This document shows, piece by piece, positions 36,701 to 41,912 of a stretch of DNA of 64,000 nt. A program made the translations under genes and the position numbers. Each line of letters opens with the position of its first letter. Position 1 is the stretch's first letter. Below the pieces are notes generated by a model. It did not search any database, was not told the origin of the DNA, and worked only from the letters and a program-made list of their open reading frames with translations. The DNA is from Chaetoderma sp. LZ-2023a (lineage: Eukaryota; Mollusca; Caudofoveata; Chaetodermatida; Chaetodermatidae): positions 18,503,924 to 18,567,923 of the forward strand of contig CM067372.1 in the NCBI GenBank assembly GCA_034401795.1, given 5' to 3'.

Positions 36701-37926
36701 AATTATGAAAATCGTCCACGTGAATGGCCCGTTCCTTCCATTGGTCAATCTTCAAAAGTAGTCTTTTCTTGGCCTTTTAAATGTACATTTAATGAGCAAA
36801 ATCTTCACTTTTCCTGCAGAACCTGTCTTTGGCCGGTTTGACCATTAAAAACATGGTCAAAATTGTTCAGAAAATATAAATTCTGCCATAGAGAATGTTA
36901 ACTTTTGGAATGACTAGCTTGCTTACTGAGACACTCATTCCAGTAGTCAGTTTTCTAACATATTTTTCTCATGTTTACAAACTCAACATCTCTCCAGATA
37001 ACTGTGGAACCCGCTATTTGACAATCTTGACTATTAATGTGTTCAGCAGAGGCAGTTCATCAGGTGTGACTGTCAATATCTCTTTATTGTTCATTTCAGG
37101 TCCGGTATAAGTGAGAGTGCCTGTCAATTTGTTCATTTCAGCTCCAGTATAAGTGACAGTGCCTGTCAATATATGTCTGTTGTTCATTTCAGGTCCAGTA
37201 TAAGTGAGAGTGCCTGTCACTATCTGTCTGTTGTTCATTTCAGGTCCGGTATAAGTAAGAGTGCATGTCAATATCTGTCTGTTGTTCATTTCAGGTCCAG
37301 TATAAGTAAGAGTGCCTGTCAATATCTGTCTGTTGTTCATGTCAGGTCCAGTATAAGTGAGAGTGCCTGTCACTATCTGTCTGTTGTTCATTTCAGATCC
37401 GGTATAAGTGAGAGTGCCTGTCAATATCTCTTTATTGTTCATTTCAGTTCCAGTATAATTGAAAGTGCCTGTCAATATCTGTCTGTTGTTCATTTCAGGT
37501 CCAGTATAAGTGAGAGTGCCTGTCAATATCTGTCTGTTGTTCATGTCCGGTCCAGTATAAGTGAGAGTGCCTGTCACTATCTGTCTGTTGTTCATTTCAG
37601 ATCCGGTATAAGTGAGAGTGCCTGTCAATATCTCTTTATTGTTCATTTCAGTTCCAGTATAATTGAAAGTGCCTGTCAATATCTGTCTGTTGTTCATTTC
37701 AGGTCCAGTATAAGTGAGAGTGCCTGTCACTATCTGTCTGTTGTTCATTTCAGATCCGGTATAAGTGAGTGCCTGTCAATATCTCTTTATTGTTCATTTC
37801 AGTTCCAGTATAATTGAAAGTGCCTGTCAATATCTGTCTGTTGTTCATTTCAGGTCCAGTATAAGTGAATCGCCATACTATGATATGTTGAGAGCGAGGA
37901 GAAAGAAAGTGGTAAACGTCAAATGA
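8464..37926 (+). CDS. CYTH: Cytohesin-family Arf GEF, C-terminal 274 residues in 8 exons (5' part outside window)
   Basis: Spliced join of 8464-8544, 14552-14664, 16429-16577, 17685-17796, 25181-25257, 27698-27848, 36057-36126 and 37854-37926. Every junction is GT-AG and the phases agree through to a TGA. The product matches cytohesins along its length: second half of Sec7 ([58 protein letters not shown]), the linker [17 protein letters not shown], a PH domain ([10 protein letters not shown] to [11 protein letters not shown]) and a basic tail (RARRKKVV). Cytohesins load GTP on Arf proteins at membranes, recruited by PIP3 through the PH domain. The Sec7 catalytic Glu lies in an upstream exon that I did not find here. 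PH type is diglycine (QGGR). By GRP1 numbering from memory, K273, R277, K282, R284, Y295, K343 and H355 are kept, R305 is Lys and N354 is His. Seven introns of 1.1-8.2 kb are filled with transposons and minisatellites. The orthologue subtype cannot be assigned, since invertebrates usually have one cytohesin. Confidence 0.96.
8545..8765 (+). repeat. Partial tandem duplications of cytohesin exon 1 3' end and donor
   Basis: The block CCTGAAA...AATTTACATGAATTC...TTGAG plus GT recurs with donors at 8659 (GTAGGC) and 8760 (GTAAGC), besides the real donor at 8545. The spacers are (ACGC)n tracts. Copy 2 would encode [10 protein letters not shown]-like residues. Copy 3 lacks 17 bases. Neither has an acceptor of its own. 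Confidence 0.85.
8890..9120. repeat. Short inverted repeat and MITE A-like hairpin fragments
   Basis: GTTGTTGCTG at 8910 pairs with CAGCAACAAC near 8974. An ATATTTTGAAATTAATTTGA fragment follows at about 9091. Related hairpins occur in the 50340-51785 element. Confidence 0.45.
9120..11697 (+). mobile_element. Tandem about 615-bp repeats with Helitron-like 3' end
   Basis: The same phrase (CTGGGCCGATTTCAATTATA, GGCAGGAAGCATCCTTAGGG, GGCCATCTTGGATT) restarts at about 9122, 9742, 10353 and 10973, a period of 611-620 bp. A partial fifth copy follows at 11360-11580. The right end, 11661-11697, is CAGGTGAGCGACACAGG, then a GGCCC/GGGCC hairpin and CTCTTGTTAG. I recall this combination from bivalve repeats; a Helitron-like assignment is inference from the hairpin near the 3' end. 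No ORF with a helicase was seen. Confidence 0.6.
12008..12571 (-). pseudogene. Reverse transcriptase fragment (DIRS-like)
   Basis: 187 codons with RT blocks in order: [35 protein letters not shown] (catalytic Asp), [26 protein letters not shown] and a HIDD box where most RTs have YxDD. The SIDLKDAY and S-A-P-x-x-F/C-T layout is the DIRS/PAT type. The frame stops soon after the HIDD box, at 12008. Confidence 0.8.
13291..13554 (-). pseudogene. Gag-like acidic fragment of the same element
   Basis: 87 codons, Glu/Asp-rich, with [12 protein letters not shown] near the end, similar in feel to DIRS ORF1 products. It lies upstream (in minus sense) of the RT frame and is separated from it by stops. 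Confidence 0.45.
14308..14382. repeat. Short palindrome (MITE A-type hairpin)
   Basis: GTTGAATATTTCGAACATAA and its complement flank GGATTGGAAGACATT/AATGTCTTCCAATCC. It forms a 75-base hairpin 170 bases upstream of the exon 2 acceptor. Confidence 0.8.
14413..14494. repeat. (GT)n/(GTGC)n microsatellite
   Basis: Alternating purine-pyrimidine tract just before the exon 2 acceptor. It creates spurious Cys/Val/Arg ORFs. Confidence 0.9.
14552..14664 (+). CDS. CYTH: Cytohesin exon 2 (Sec7 motif 2, hydrophobic groove)
   Basis: Acceptor TATATTCAG, donor GTATGT. It encodes [20 protein letters not shown] followed by [17 protein letters not shown]. The [15 protein letters not shown] stretch is the most conserved Sec7 signature and forms the groove that contacts Arf. 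The residue after RMME is Cys where vertebrate paralogues have Ala. Confidence 0.97.
14796..15937. mobile_element. Non-autonomous hAT-type element with 8-bp target duplication
   Basis: Terminal inverted repeats TAGGCTTGCACGATTTT at the left and AAAATCGAGCAAGCCTA at the right. Both sides are flanked by the 8-base direct repeat TTTGAAGC (14788-14795 and 15938-15945). An 8-bp duplication and TAGG..CCTA-like ends are typical of hAT elements. At 1,142 bp it has no transposase frame. It lies in cytohesin intron 2. Confidence 0.85.
15946..16234. other. Intronic sequence with short TTTTCATTTTCCTTGTTAC repeats
   Basis: Four short direct repeats around 16055-16130. No gene seen. Confidence 0.6.
16235..16378. 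mobile_element. Family B MITE, truncated
   Basis: Has the CTTGATAACCGAGCCAGTC core and the AAATTTTCAAAAATAGTC arm. It ends 50 bases before the exon 3 acceptor. Confidence 0.6.
16429..16577 (+). CDS. CYTH: Cytohesin exon 3 (Sec7 C-terminal helices)
   Basis: Acceptor AATTTCAG, donor GTAAGC. It encodes [19 protein letters not shown], then [20 protein letters not shown] and [11 protein letters not shown]. The open frame continues into intron for some 35 codons, including a poly-Leu run from a TTG repeat. This is read-through, not exon. Confidence 0.97.
16820..17670. repeat. 29-30-bp minisatellite in intron 3, ending at the exon 4 acceptor
   Basis: Unit GTCATACCTGAGGGAGTAAC plus TGTTTTGTT, about 28 copies. 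The 5' copies are more divergent (GATTATTTTCATACC). The last unit runs directly into TGTTATATTTTCAG, the exon 4 acceptor. Confidence 0.95.
17685..17796 (+). CDS. CYTH: Cytohesin exon 4 (Sec7-PH linker and start of PH)
   Basis: Acceptor ATATTTTCAG, donor GTAAGA. It encodes [20 protein letters not shown], then [17 protein letters not shown], and ends one base into a Gly codon. This is the Sec7-PH linker that takes part in autoinhibition in cytohesins. In vertebrates a 3-base microexon at this junction creates the triglycine form. A 3-base exon in the 7.4-kb intron that follows could not be seen by eye. Confidence 0.96.
18181..19270. mobile_element. Fold-back element with about 250-350-bp inverted arms
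   Basis: The left arm 18181-18540 (AGGACGCAG, CTATGTTTAATGTATACC, GAAGTGAAATTATTAAATTG, GACATAAAATGGCG) pairs imperfectly with the right arm 19020-19270 read in reverse. The arm module also resembles sequences in the hAT element at 14950-15200 and at 35310-35530, so one family is likely. It has no coding frame and lies in intron 4. Confidence 0.65.
18224..18252. repeat. (GTGC)n microsatellite
   Basis: GTGTGTGCGTGCGTGCGTGC tract inside the left arm of the fold-back element. Confidence 0.85.
19578..19765. mobile_element. Family B MITE
   Basis: Arms GGTCTTGAGAAATTTCCATT and TTTTCAAAAAATAGTCTTCC. The core is shortened (ACTGGCTCATTTATTCC). Confidence 0.65.
19766..20552. other. Intron 4 sequence, nothing recognised
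   Basis: Contains short direct repeats (GGCGGTCAGCCAGTCAG region near 19796-19860, and a 55-base repeat with TGTGTTATCCACACTGATAT near 20454-20545). No exon-like segment seen. Confidence 0.45.
20553..20690. mobile_element. Family B MITE, half copy
   Basis: Begins TTTAACCCTGTAGCACTCAT, then GCAGTGGTCTTGAGAAATGT and GACTGGCTCAATAACCGGC. The second arm is lost. Confidence 0.65.
21160..24325. repeat. 19-bp minisatellite in intron 4, about 3.1 kb
   Basis: Basic unit GTGCAGTGTGTGTCACTAA with variants TCGCTAAG, GGCCAGTGTTTGTTGCTAAG and TATCGCTAAGCACAG. Larger blocks recur, for example the stretch with AGTGTGTCTATCGCTCACA near 21994, 23694 and 24128. Confidence 0.95.
24326..24907. other. AT-rich intron sequence with (TA)n tract
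   Basis: A TA dinucleotide run occupies about 24744-24790. No exon or RNA gene seen. Confidence 0.7.
24908..25150. mobile_element. Family B MITE next to exon 5
   Basis: Core GACTGGCTCGATAATCGAGC with perfect arms CCACTGGAAT/ATTCCAGTAG. It ends about 30 bases from the exon 5 acceptor. It could form a strong hairpin in the pre-mRNA. Confidence 0.8.
25181..25257 (+). CDS. CYTH: Cytohesin exon 5 (PH domain, phosphoinositide pocket)
   Basis: Acceptor TTTCTGTAG, donor GTAAGT. It encodes [17 protein letters not shown] then CLYYFEYTT. It carries the K-X-R-X-R-type basic patch and the tyrosine that bind the inositol head group. The joined codon plus the first codon give two glycines (diglycine form, which in vertebrates favours PIP3 over PIP2). 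Confidence 0.96.
25430..27255. repeat. 47-bp minisatellite in intron 5, about 39 copies
   Basis: Unit AGGCTTGTCTCACCTGACCC then ATCACTTTTGTGTTTGTGGG and GTAGAGA. Copies become more uniform towards the 3' side; the first few have GAGCC and GTAGTGTAACGAAAGCTC. A minus-strand frame at 26162-26464 is a repeat artefact. Confidence 0.95.
27268..27455. mobile_element. Family B MITE
   Basis: Core GACTCAATAACCGAGCCAGTC with arms CCACTGGAAT/ATTCCAATGG. It lies between the 47-bp array and exon 6. Confidence 0.7.
27698..27848 (+). CDS. CYTH: Cytohesin exon 6 (PH domain)
   Basis: Acceptor ATGTTACAG, donor GTGAGA. It encodes [18 protein letters not shown], then [17 protein letters not shown] and [15 protein letters not shown]. 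The Lys in KEPKGI stands where GRP1 has Arg305. The Lys of KACK corresponds to GRP1 Lys343. Confidence 0.96.
27909..28115. repeat. (TCTG)n-rich simple repeat in intron 6
   Basis: Tetranucleotide CTGT/TCTG runs interspersed with TTGCTGTTTGTCTG-like units, directly after the exon 6 donor region. All overlapping frames are artefacts. Confidence 0.85.
28219..28400. repeat. Left inverted terminal repeat of DIRS element
   Basis: CACTTCAAGAGTATACTTAC, CTAACACTTTGATATT, GACTTTCACTCAATAAACAC and CGCATGCGAAGACTAGCACT match the reverse complement of 34598-34805 with scattered differences and a short indel. Confidence 0.85.
29027..29320 (+). pseudogene. Cys-rich N-terminal frame of DIRS ORF1
   Basis: 97 codons with [20 protein letters not shown] then CNICKQW-type spacing (four CxxC/CxxH pairs), then a Lys/Arg/Glu-rich coiled region. 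This looks like a zinc-binding module at the start of the element's first gene. It overlaps the next frame in another phase. Confidence 0.5.
29290..30129 (+). pseudogene. Gag-like ORF1 of the DIRS element
   Basis: 279-codon uninterrupted frame starting [20 protein letters not shown]. It is Gly/Ser/Pro/Val-rich and low in secondary-structure signals, and ends with an acidic tail. No recognised domain; position before RT makes it gag-like. Confidence 0.6.
30494..31036 (+). pseudogene. Second gag-like frame of the DIRS element
   Basis: 180 codons with an alpha-helical, Leu/Arg-rich front ([19 protein letters not shown]) and a Gly/Arg/Pro-rich end like an RNA-binding tail. It probably once continued from the frame ending at 30129; 30130-30493 holds stops. 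Confidence 0.5.
31190..31980 (+). pseudogene. DIRS reverse transcriptase, frameshifted
   Basis: The fingers and first catalytic block are in one frame ([30 protein letters not shown], 31310-31640). The second block is in another ([22 protein letters not shown] at 31726-31752, [15 protein letters not shown]). The change lies near 31638. YIDD supplies the catalytic Asp pair. DIRS-class sequence style is clear. Confidence 0.85.
32160..32560 (+). pseudogene. RNase H region of the DIRS element
   Basis: [10 protein letters not shown] (near 32172) matches the first RNase H aspartate block, [10 protein letters not shown] (near 32346) the DN block, and HIPGK (near 32478) the final block. Stops and frame changes separate them. 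Confidence 0.7.
32512..33006 (+). pseudogene. DIRS pol region between RNase H and recombinase
   Basis: Frames here carry [32 protein letters not shown] and similar blocks found in DIRS/Ngaro polyproteins after RNase H. No separate enzyme domain seen. Confidence 0.55.
33040..33960 (+). pseudogene. DIRS tyrosine recombinase, frame-broken
   Basis: The N-terminal SAM-like part is open at 33093-33509 ([18 protein letters not shown]). The catalytic part has HSVRGVVAS at 33794-33820 and, in another frame, FTDHYLRD with the candidate nucleophile Tyr at 33903-33905. HxxR followed by Y matches tyrosine recombinases. At least two frame changes make it inactive. Confidence 0.75.
34443..34537. repeat. 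Internal complementary region of DIRS element
   Basis: The left half is the reverse complement of the element's extreme left end (GTATACTCTTGAAGTGAAG). The right half is the reverse complement of the extreme right end (TCACGAGAGAGTTGATACTT). The two halves share GTGTTAGGGAGGTAAGTAT in opposite orientation, so the region can fold on itself. Confidence 0.9.
34598..34805. repeat. Right inverted terminal repeat of DIRS element
   Basis: AGTGCTAGTCTGTGCATGCG, GTGTTTATTGAGTGAAAGTC and GTGTTAGGGAGGTAAGTATC are in opposite orientation to the left end. Confidence 0.85.
34939..35654. mobile_element. MITE with TACC...GGTA-type inverted ends and internal palindrome
   Basis: Left end TACCATATATTTATCCCAAT, right end TAATTAGGATAAATACGGTA in reverse. 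Inside, CAGCTTCCGCTATAGGACGA (35150) faces TCCTCTAGCGGAAGCTG (35290). The 35310-35530 part shares a module with the element at 14950-15200. No coding frame. Confidence 0.65.
35690..35865. mobile_element. Family B MITE, deleted core
   Basis: Arms ATGTCCATTTGCAGACCAAG and TACTACTGGAAGGACTGGCT are present; the downstream arm is mostly lost. Confidence 0.6.
36057..36126 (+). CDS. CYTH: Cytohesin exon 7 (PH C-terminal helix)
   Basis: Acceptor ATTCACAG, donor GTGGGT. It encodes [18 protein letters not shown] then WMSCI, ending two bases into an Arg/Ser codon. The invariant PH-helix Trp is present. HH replaces the family's usual NH. Its 3' partner is exon 8, reached across an intron containing many look-alike acceptors. 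Confidence 0.95.
36310..36568. repeat. 62-bp tandem repeat in intron 7, 4 copies
   Basis: Unit begins CAGCTGACAGTTCACAGTGC, then TTGGATTAAGCAGACTATTA and CTCACAGTCACAGTCACACA. It lies between exon 7 and the 51-bp array. Confidence 0.9.
36630..36850. mobile_element. Family B MITE, diverged
   Basis: Arms ATGATCATTTGCAGACGCAG and CAAAAGTAGTCTTTTCTTGG. The core is poorly kept. The 3-kb duplicated segment begins at its right end. Confidence 0.5.
37085..37853 (+). repeat. 51-bp minisatellite made of reiterated exon 8 splice acceptors
   Basis: Sixteen acceptor-bearing units counting the real one. Each has TGTTGTTCATTTCAG followed by GTCCAGTATAAGTGA, the same as the real acceptor and first 15 bases of exon 8, then GAGTGCCTGTCAATATCTGT. 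Unit length 51 keeps frame; the 17-codon repeat reads [17 protein letters not shown]. One unit (37545) has lost AG, and a 2-base deletion near 37766 breaks the frame before exon 8. Some units start with ATCC or TTCC, recurring in a 3-4-unit pattern. Confidence 0.95.
37854..37926 (+). CDS. CYTH: Cytohesin exon 8, terminal coding exon with stop
   Basis: Acceptor TTCATTTCAG. It encodes [20 protein letters not shown] then NVK and TGA. It matches the family C-terminus (family pattern SISRDPFYDML followed by basic residues). The basic tail helps membrane binding and autoinhibition in known cytohesins. The first 15 bases and the acceptor are reiterated upstream in the intron 7 minisatellite. Confidence 0.95.
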
Positions 37927-38119
37927 TAGATTGATACTGACAGTAGCTGTGATAACATGGACTTCCATACCTGCACCATATACAGGCAAACCTGCCCGAG
38001 AGACCGCCTACCTTACAGGACCAAAATAGTGTGGTTCTTTAAGATAGGCGGTGGATAGAATACAAAAGTCAATGATGTCCTATAGCAAGTGACCTGTATT
38101 AAGAGGCCACAGGTCAGTC

Positions 38120-38370
38120 TATAGTGATTAACTCTTTCATGGTTAAGCGGGCTAAAACTGGCCTCTGCAGCGGTCTTGTGGAATGTCCATTTACAGGCCA
38201 AGTAAATAAAAAATATTTTAATTTACCACTGGAATGACTGGCTCGATAAGCGAGGCAGCCATTCCAGTGGTAAATTTTCAAAAATAGACTTATCTTGACC
38301 AGTAAATGGACACTCAAGAAACAAATAGTTTGAATTTCTTGATAGAATTTGACCATTAAAGAGTTAATTG
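38120..38370. mobile_element. Family B MITE in the likely cytohesin 3'UTR
   Basis: Core GACTGGCTCGATAAGCGAGG with arms TTTACCACTGGAATG and CATTCCAGTGGTAAA. Ends TTAACTCTTTCATGGT and ACCATTAAAGAGTTAA form clean inverted termini. The same insertion is in copy 2 (41660-41912). Confidence 0.85.
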
Positions 38371-38654
38371 TGTGTAGCAGACATTCTGCTGAGTCAGCAG
38401 ACATTATTAATACAAATATATACTGTGTATATATAACTCACGGCAGTGCAACTTGTGTCCTGAAGTGTGTGCAGAGAACACCTAGAGCCCTCACATTGGG
38501 AGCATTAAGGCAAGAACATACAATGTGACATTGTCTATAATGGACCAAGGGAATGATGGTTATCGTGTGTCTTTAACACATGATTTCAGTGACAGTTCTT
38601 GTGTTTTATTAATGACTTCTAAAAATGCATTATCTGATCACTGATTTTAGTGTG

Positions 38655-38660
38655 AATAAA
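38655..38660 (+). promoter_or_regulatory. Possible polyadenylation signal of cytohesin
   Basis: AATAAA 730 bases after the stop. Others are at 38205 (inside a MITE) and 38775. No downstream GU-rich site could be judged, so the true 3' end is unknown. Confidence 0.25.
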
Positions 38661-38874
38661 TGTGTAATGGTCTGCCATAATGTGTGCGCACGGTTAGACT
38701 AACTTAATTCACGATCAAACTGGACCATGTTTATGAACAAATCAATGTATTCCATTTAAGATGACAATATTATGAATAAATGGAGAATATATAGATATAG
38801 ATATATAATCTAGATGGTCATAGTTTGTCGCTATATAGAAGTGGATATTGTGACATGATTGGCATAATCTGTGA

Positions 38875-39262
38875 ATGGATGAATCTTATCTCACTCAAGT
38901 CTATCACGTTATGATCAATTACGTTACAGGTAGGCTGATGTCACAATCACAATGCATAGTGAATGGCATATCTAGCTCCGTCATGAACATTCATAATTCC
39001 ATAAAGTGTACGCATTGTATGTCTTTACTATTTAATAAACAGTCTGCTGAAAATTTTGAAACTAATTTGACTGGGCGCTGCGAGCACCCAGTCAAATTAA
39101 TTGCAAAATATTCAACAGCTTACCTGTATAGTTAGCTTGAAATTTGGATTCTGGGAATTCAAGGGTTCAAAGTTGATAAATTGATTCCAACACGCAAAGT
39201 TTGAGCGGAGCCTGCCTAGAAATGGGTGTGGCATAGCTAGATGTGGCTCCCCCTATTTAAAT
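38875..39262. mobile_element. MITE family A copy (repeated at 42423-42800)
   Basis: Ordered blocks TGATCAATTACGTTACAGGT, TTTAATAAACAGTCTGCTG, hairpin AAACTAATTTGACTGGGCGC/GCACCCAGTCAAATTAATT, CAACAGCTTACCTGTATAG and GGGTGTGGCATAGCTAGATG. The outermost ends are worn. Confidence 0.65.
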
Positions 39263-39584
39263 TAACTATTCAGTCGAGAGTGGTGAGTAACCTTTGTTTG
39301 TGAATAGATCTATATGCTGTTGAGCTGTGTGTTTGTTAGCTGAAGTATCAGGAGTGGGTTGGTGTTTTAGGTGATTGTACAAGATTTTAGACACGTTGTT
39401 ACCTGATATATGGAGATATATGTAATGTATATTCGAATGTTCTGAATAACGGCTACAGTCAGACCTGCTGGATTAGATCACCTGCCTTTGGATCCGAGTG
39501 TTTGAAAGAATGTCTGTGTAAGACCTTACACTGGAATGGCTGTAGTGACGCAATAACTCTGTTAGTCTGTCTGAAGGACCTTGA

Positions 39585-39925
39585 GGGTTATAACTGACTC
39601 TCAGAGGACTCCTGGTTAAAAGTAATTCTCAAGATGGACTGACAAGGTTCAAAATGACTCAACAGGGATTCAAGACTAAGGGAAATTCTCATGAGGGATG
39701 CACAGTTAAAAGCGACTCCAGAGAGGGACCCTGGGGGGTTAAAAAAAGACTCGAGCGGGTACAAGGTTAAAATTGTAGCTCAGAGGGATTCAAGAATAAA
39801 AGTGCCTCTCAAGAGTGACTGCTTGTTAAATGTTACTCAACAGAGGCTCATGGTTAAAATGACTGAAGAGGATTTCAGGGTTAAAAGTCACTCAAGAGGT
39901 TTCAGGTTACATGTGATTTAACAGG
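39585..39925. repeat. Degenerate about 30-bp repeats (GGTTAAAAGTGACTC type)
   Basis: Recurring GGTTAAAA, GACTCAACAGGGATTCAAG and CTCAAGAG motifs. The same tract is at 43130-43475 in copy 2. Confidence 0.6.
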
Positions 39926-40152
39926 AAATTCAGGTGTAAAAGTCGGCGGACCATTGAAGCCACAATTCAGGTGTAAAATTTGGTGGGCCATCGAAGCCAC
40001 AATTCAAGTGTAAAAGTCAGCGGGCCATCGAAGCCACAGTTCAGGTGTAAAAGTCAGCGGGCCATCGAAGCCACAATTTAGGTGTAAAAGTCGGTGGACT
40101 ATCGAAGCCACAATTCGGGTGTAAAAGTCGGCGGTCCATCGAAGCCACAATT
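39925..40152. repeat. 37-bp minisatellite, 6 copies
   Basis: Unit CACAATTCAGGTGTAAAAGT then CAGCGGGCCATCGAAGC. Confidence 0.9.
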
Positions 40153-40235
40153 GGCGATCACCTAGCATCATAGCTCATAAACGTTAGCAGCAGACCAATG
40201 GATGACTCATGATCATCAGAACATCGTCGTGTCGT

Positions 40236-40735
40236 NNNNNNNNNNNNNNNNNNNNNNNNNNNNNNNNNNNNNNNNNNNNNNNNNNNNNNNNNNNNNNNNN
40301 NNNNNNNNNNNNNNNNNNNNNNNNNNNNNNNNNNNNNNNNNNNNNNNNNNNNNNNNNNNNNNNNNNNNNNNNNNNNNNNNNNNNNNNNNNNNNNNNNNNN
40401 NNNNNNNNNNNNNNNNNNNNNNNNNNNNNNNNNNNNNNNNNNNNNNNNNNNNNNNNNNNNNNNNNNNNNNNNNNNNNNNNNNNNNNNNNNNNNNNNNNNN
40501 NNNNNNNNNNNNNNNNNNNNNNNNNNNNNNNNNNNNNNNNNNNNNNNNNNNNNNNNNNNNNNNNNNNNNNNNNNNNNNNNNNNNNNNNNNNNNNNNNNNN
40601 NNNNNNNNNNNNNNNNNNNNNNNNNNNNNNNNNNNNNNNNNNNNNNNNNNNNNNNNNNNNNNNNNNNNNNNNNNNNNNNNNNNNNNNNNNNNNNNNNNNN
40701 NNNNNNNNNNNNNNNNNNNNNNNNNNNNNNNNNNN
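40236..40735. other. Assembly gap, 500 N
   Basis: Exactly 500 N, a conventional placeholder length. The true size is unknown and may be negative (overlap), given the flanking duplication. Confidence 0.98.
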
Positions 40736-40984
40736 ACCATTAAAAACATGGTCAAAATTGTTCAGAAAATATAAATTCTGCCGTAGAGAATGTTAACTTT
40801 TGGAATGACTAGCTTGCTTACTGAGACACTCATTCCAGTAGTCAGTTTTCTAACATATTTTTCTCATGTTTACAAACTCAACATCTCTCCAGATAACTGT
40901 GGAACCAGCTATTTGACAATCTTGACTATTAATGTGCTCAGCAGAGGCAGTTCATCAGGTGTGACTGTCAATATCTCTTTATTG

Positions 40985-41397
40985 TTCATTTCAGGTCAGG
41001 TGTAAGTGAGGGTGCCTGTCAATATCTCTACTGTTCATTTCAGCTCCAGTATAAGTGAGAGTGCCTGTCAATATTTGTCTGTTGTTCATTTCAGGTCTGG
41101 TATAAGTGAGAGTGCTTGTCAATATCTGCCTGTTGTTTATGTCAGGTCTGGTAGTGAGAGTGCCTGTCAATATCTGTCTGTTGTTCATTTCAGGTCCAGT
41201 ATAAGTGAGAGTGCCTGTCAATATCTGTCTGTTGTTCATTTCAGGTCCAGTATAAGTGACAGTGCATGTCAATATCTGTCTGTTGTTCATTTCAGATCCG
41301 GTATAAGTGAGAGTGCCTGTCAATATCTCTTTATTGTTCATTTCAGTTCCAGTATAATTGAAAGTGCCTGTCAATATCTGTCTGTTGTTCATTTCAG
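40985..41397 (+). repeat. 51-bp acceptor minisatellite, copy 2, in frame with terminal exon
   Basis: Nine acceptor units. From the second (AG at 41043-41044) to the stop at 41470 there is no stop codon or frame change; the one short unit is 48 bases. The repeat peptide is [17 protein letters not shown], leading into [18 protein letters not shown]. Confidence 0.95.
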
Positions 41398-41470
41398 GTC
41401 CAGTATAAGTGAATCGCCATACTATGATATGTTGAGAGCGAGGAGAAAGAAAGTGGTAAACGTCAAATGA
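41398..41470 (+). pseudogene. Second copy of cytohesin terminal exon, after assembly gap
   Basis: Same 73-base coding exon, acceptor and stop as at 37854, with identical predicted protein. It sits in a 3-kb near-identical copy of the exon 8 region that begins exactly where the N gap ends. It is most likely the other haplotype placed in tandem. If the duplication is real, it would be an alternative last exon. It is labelled pseudogene only because no upstream exons are duplicated with it. Confidence 0.7.
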
Positions 41471-41659
41471 TAGATTGATACTGACATTAGCTGTGATAAC
41501 ATGGACTTCCATACCTGCGCCATATACAGGCAAACCTGCCCGAGAGACCGCCTACCTTACAGGACCAAAATAGTGTGGTTCTTTAAGATAGGCGGTGGAT
41601 AGAATACAAAAGTCAATGATGTCCTATAGCAAGTGACCTGTATTAAGAGGCCACAGGTC

Positions 41660-41912
41660 AGTCTGTAGTGATTAACTCTTTCATGGTTAAGCGGGCTAAA
41701 ACTGGCCTCTGCAGCGGTCTTGTGGAATGTCCATTTACAGGCCAAGTAAATAAAAAATATTTTAATTTACCACTGGAATGACTGGCTCGATAAGCGAGGC
41801 AGCCATTCCAGTGGTAAATTTTCAAAAATAGACTTATCTTGACCAGTAAATGGACACTCAAGAAACAAATAGTTTGAATTTCTTGATAGAATTTGACCAT
41901 TAAAGAGTTAAT
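41660..41912. mobile_element. Family B MITE, copy-2 counterpart of 38120-38370
   Basis: Same insertion and nearly identical sequence. Confidence 0.85.

Larger units (their letters stand above)
36841..40220 (+). repeat. Segment duplicated across the assembly gap, copy 1
   Basis: From the ACCATTAAAAACATGGTC point through the 51-bp array, exon 8, its 3' flank and the 37-bp array, to GATGACTCATGATCATCAGA. It matches 40736-43807 nearly base for base outside the arrays. Confidence 0.9.

Noticed and set aside
37014-37748. 244-codon minus-strand ORF with an [17 protein letters not shown] repeat
   Set aside because: Antisense shadow of the 51-bp minisatellite; a 3n-length unit without stops stays open. 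The sense frame matches the cytohesin exon instead.
40202-40796. Three 179-195-codon ORFs
   Set aside because: They consist almost entirely of N bases.
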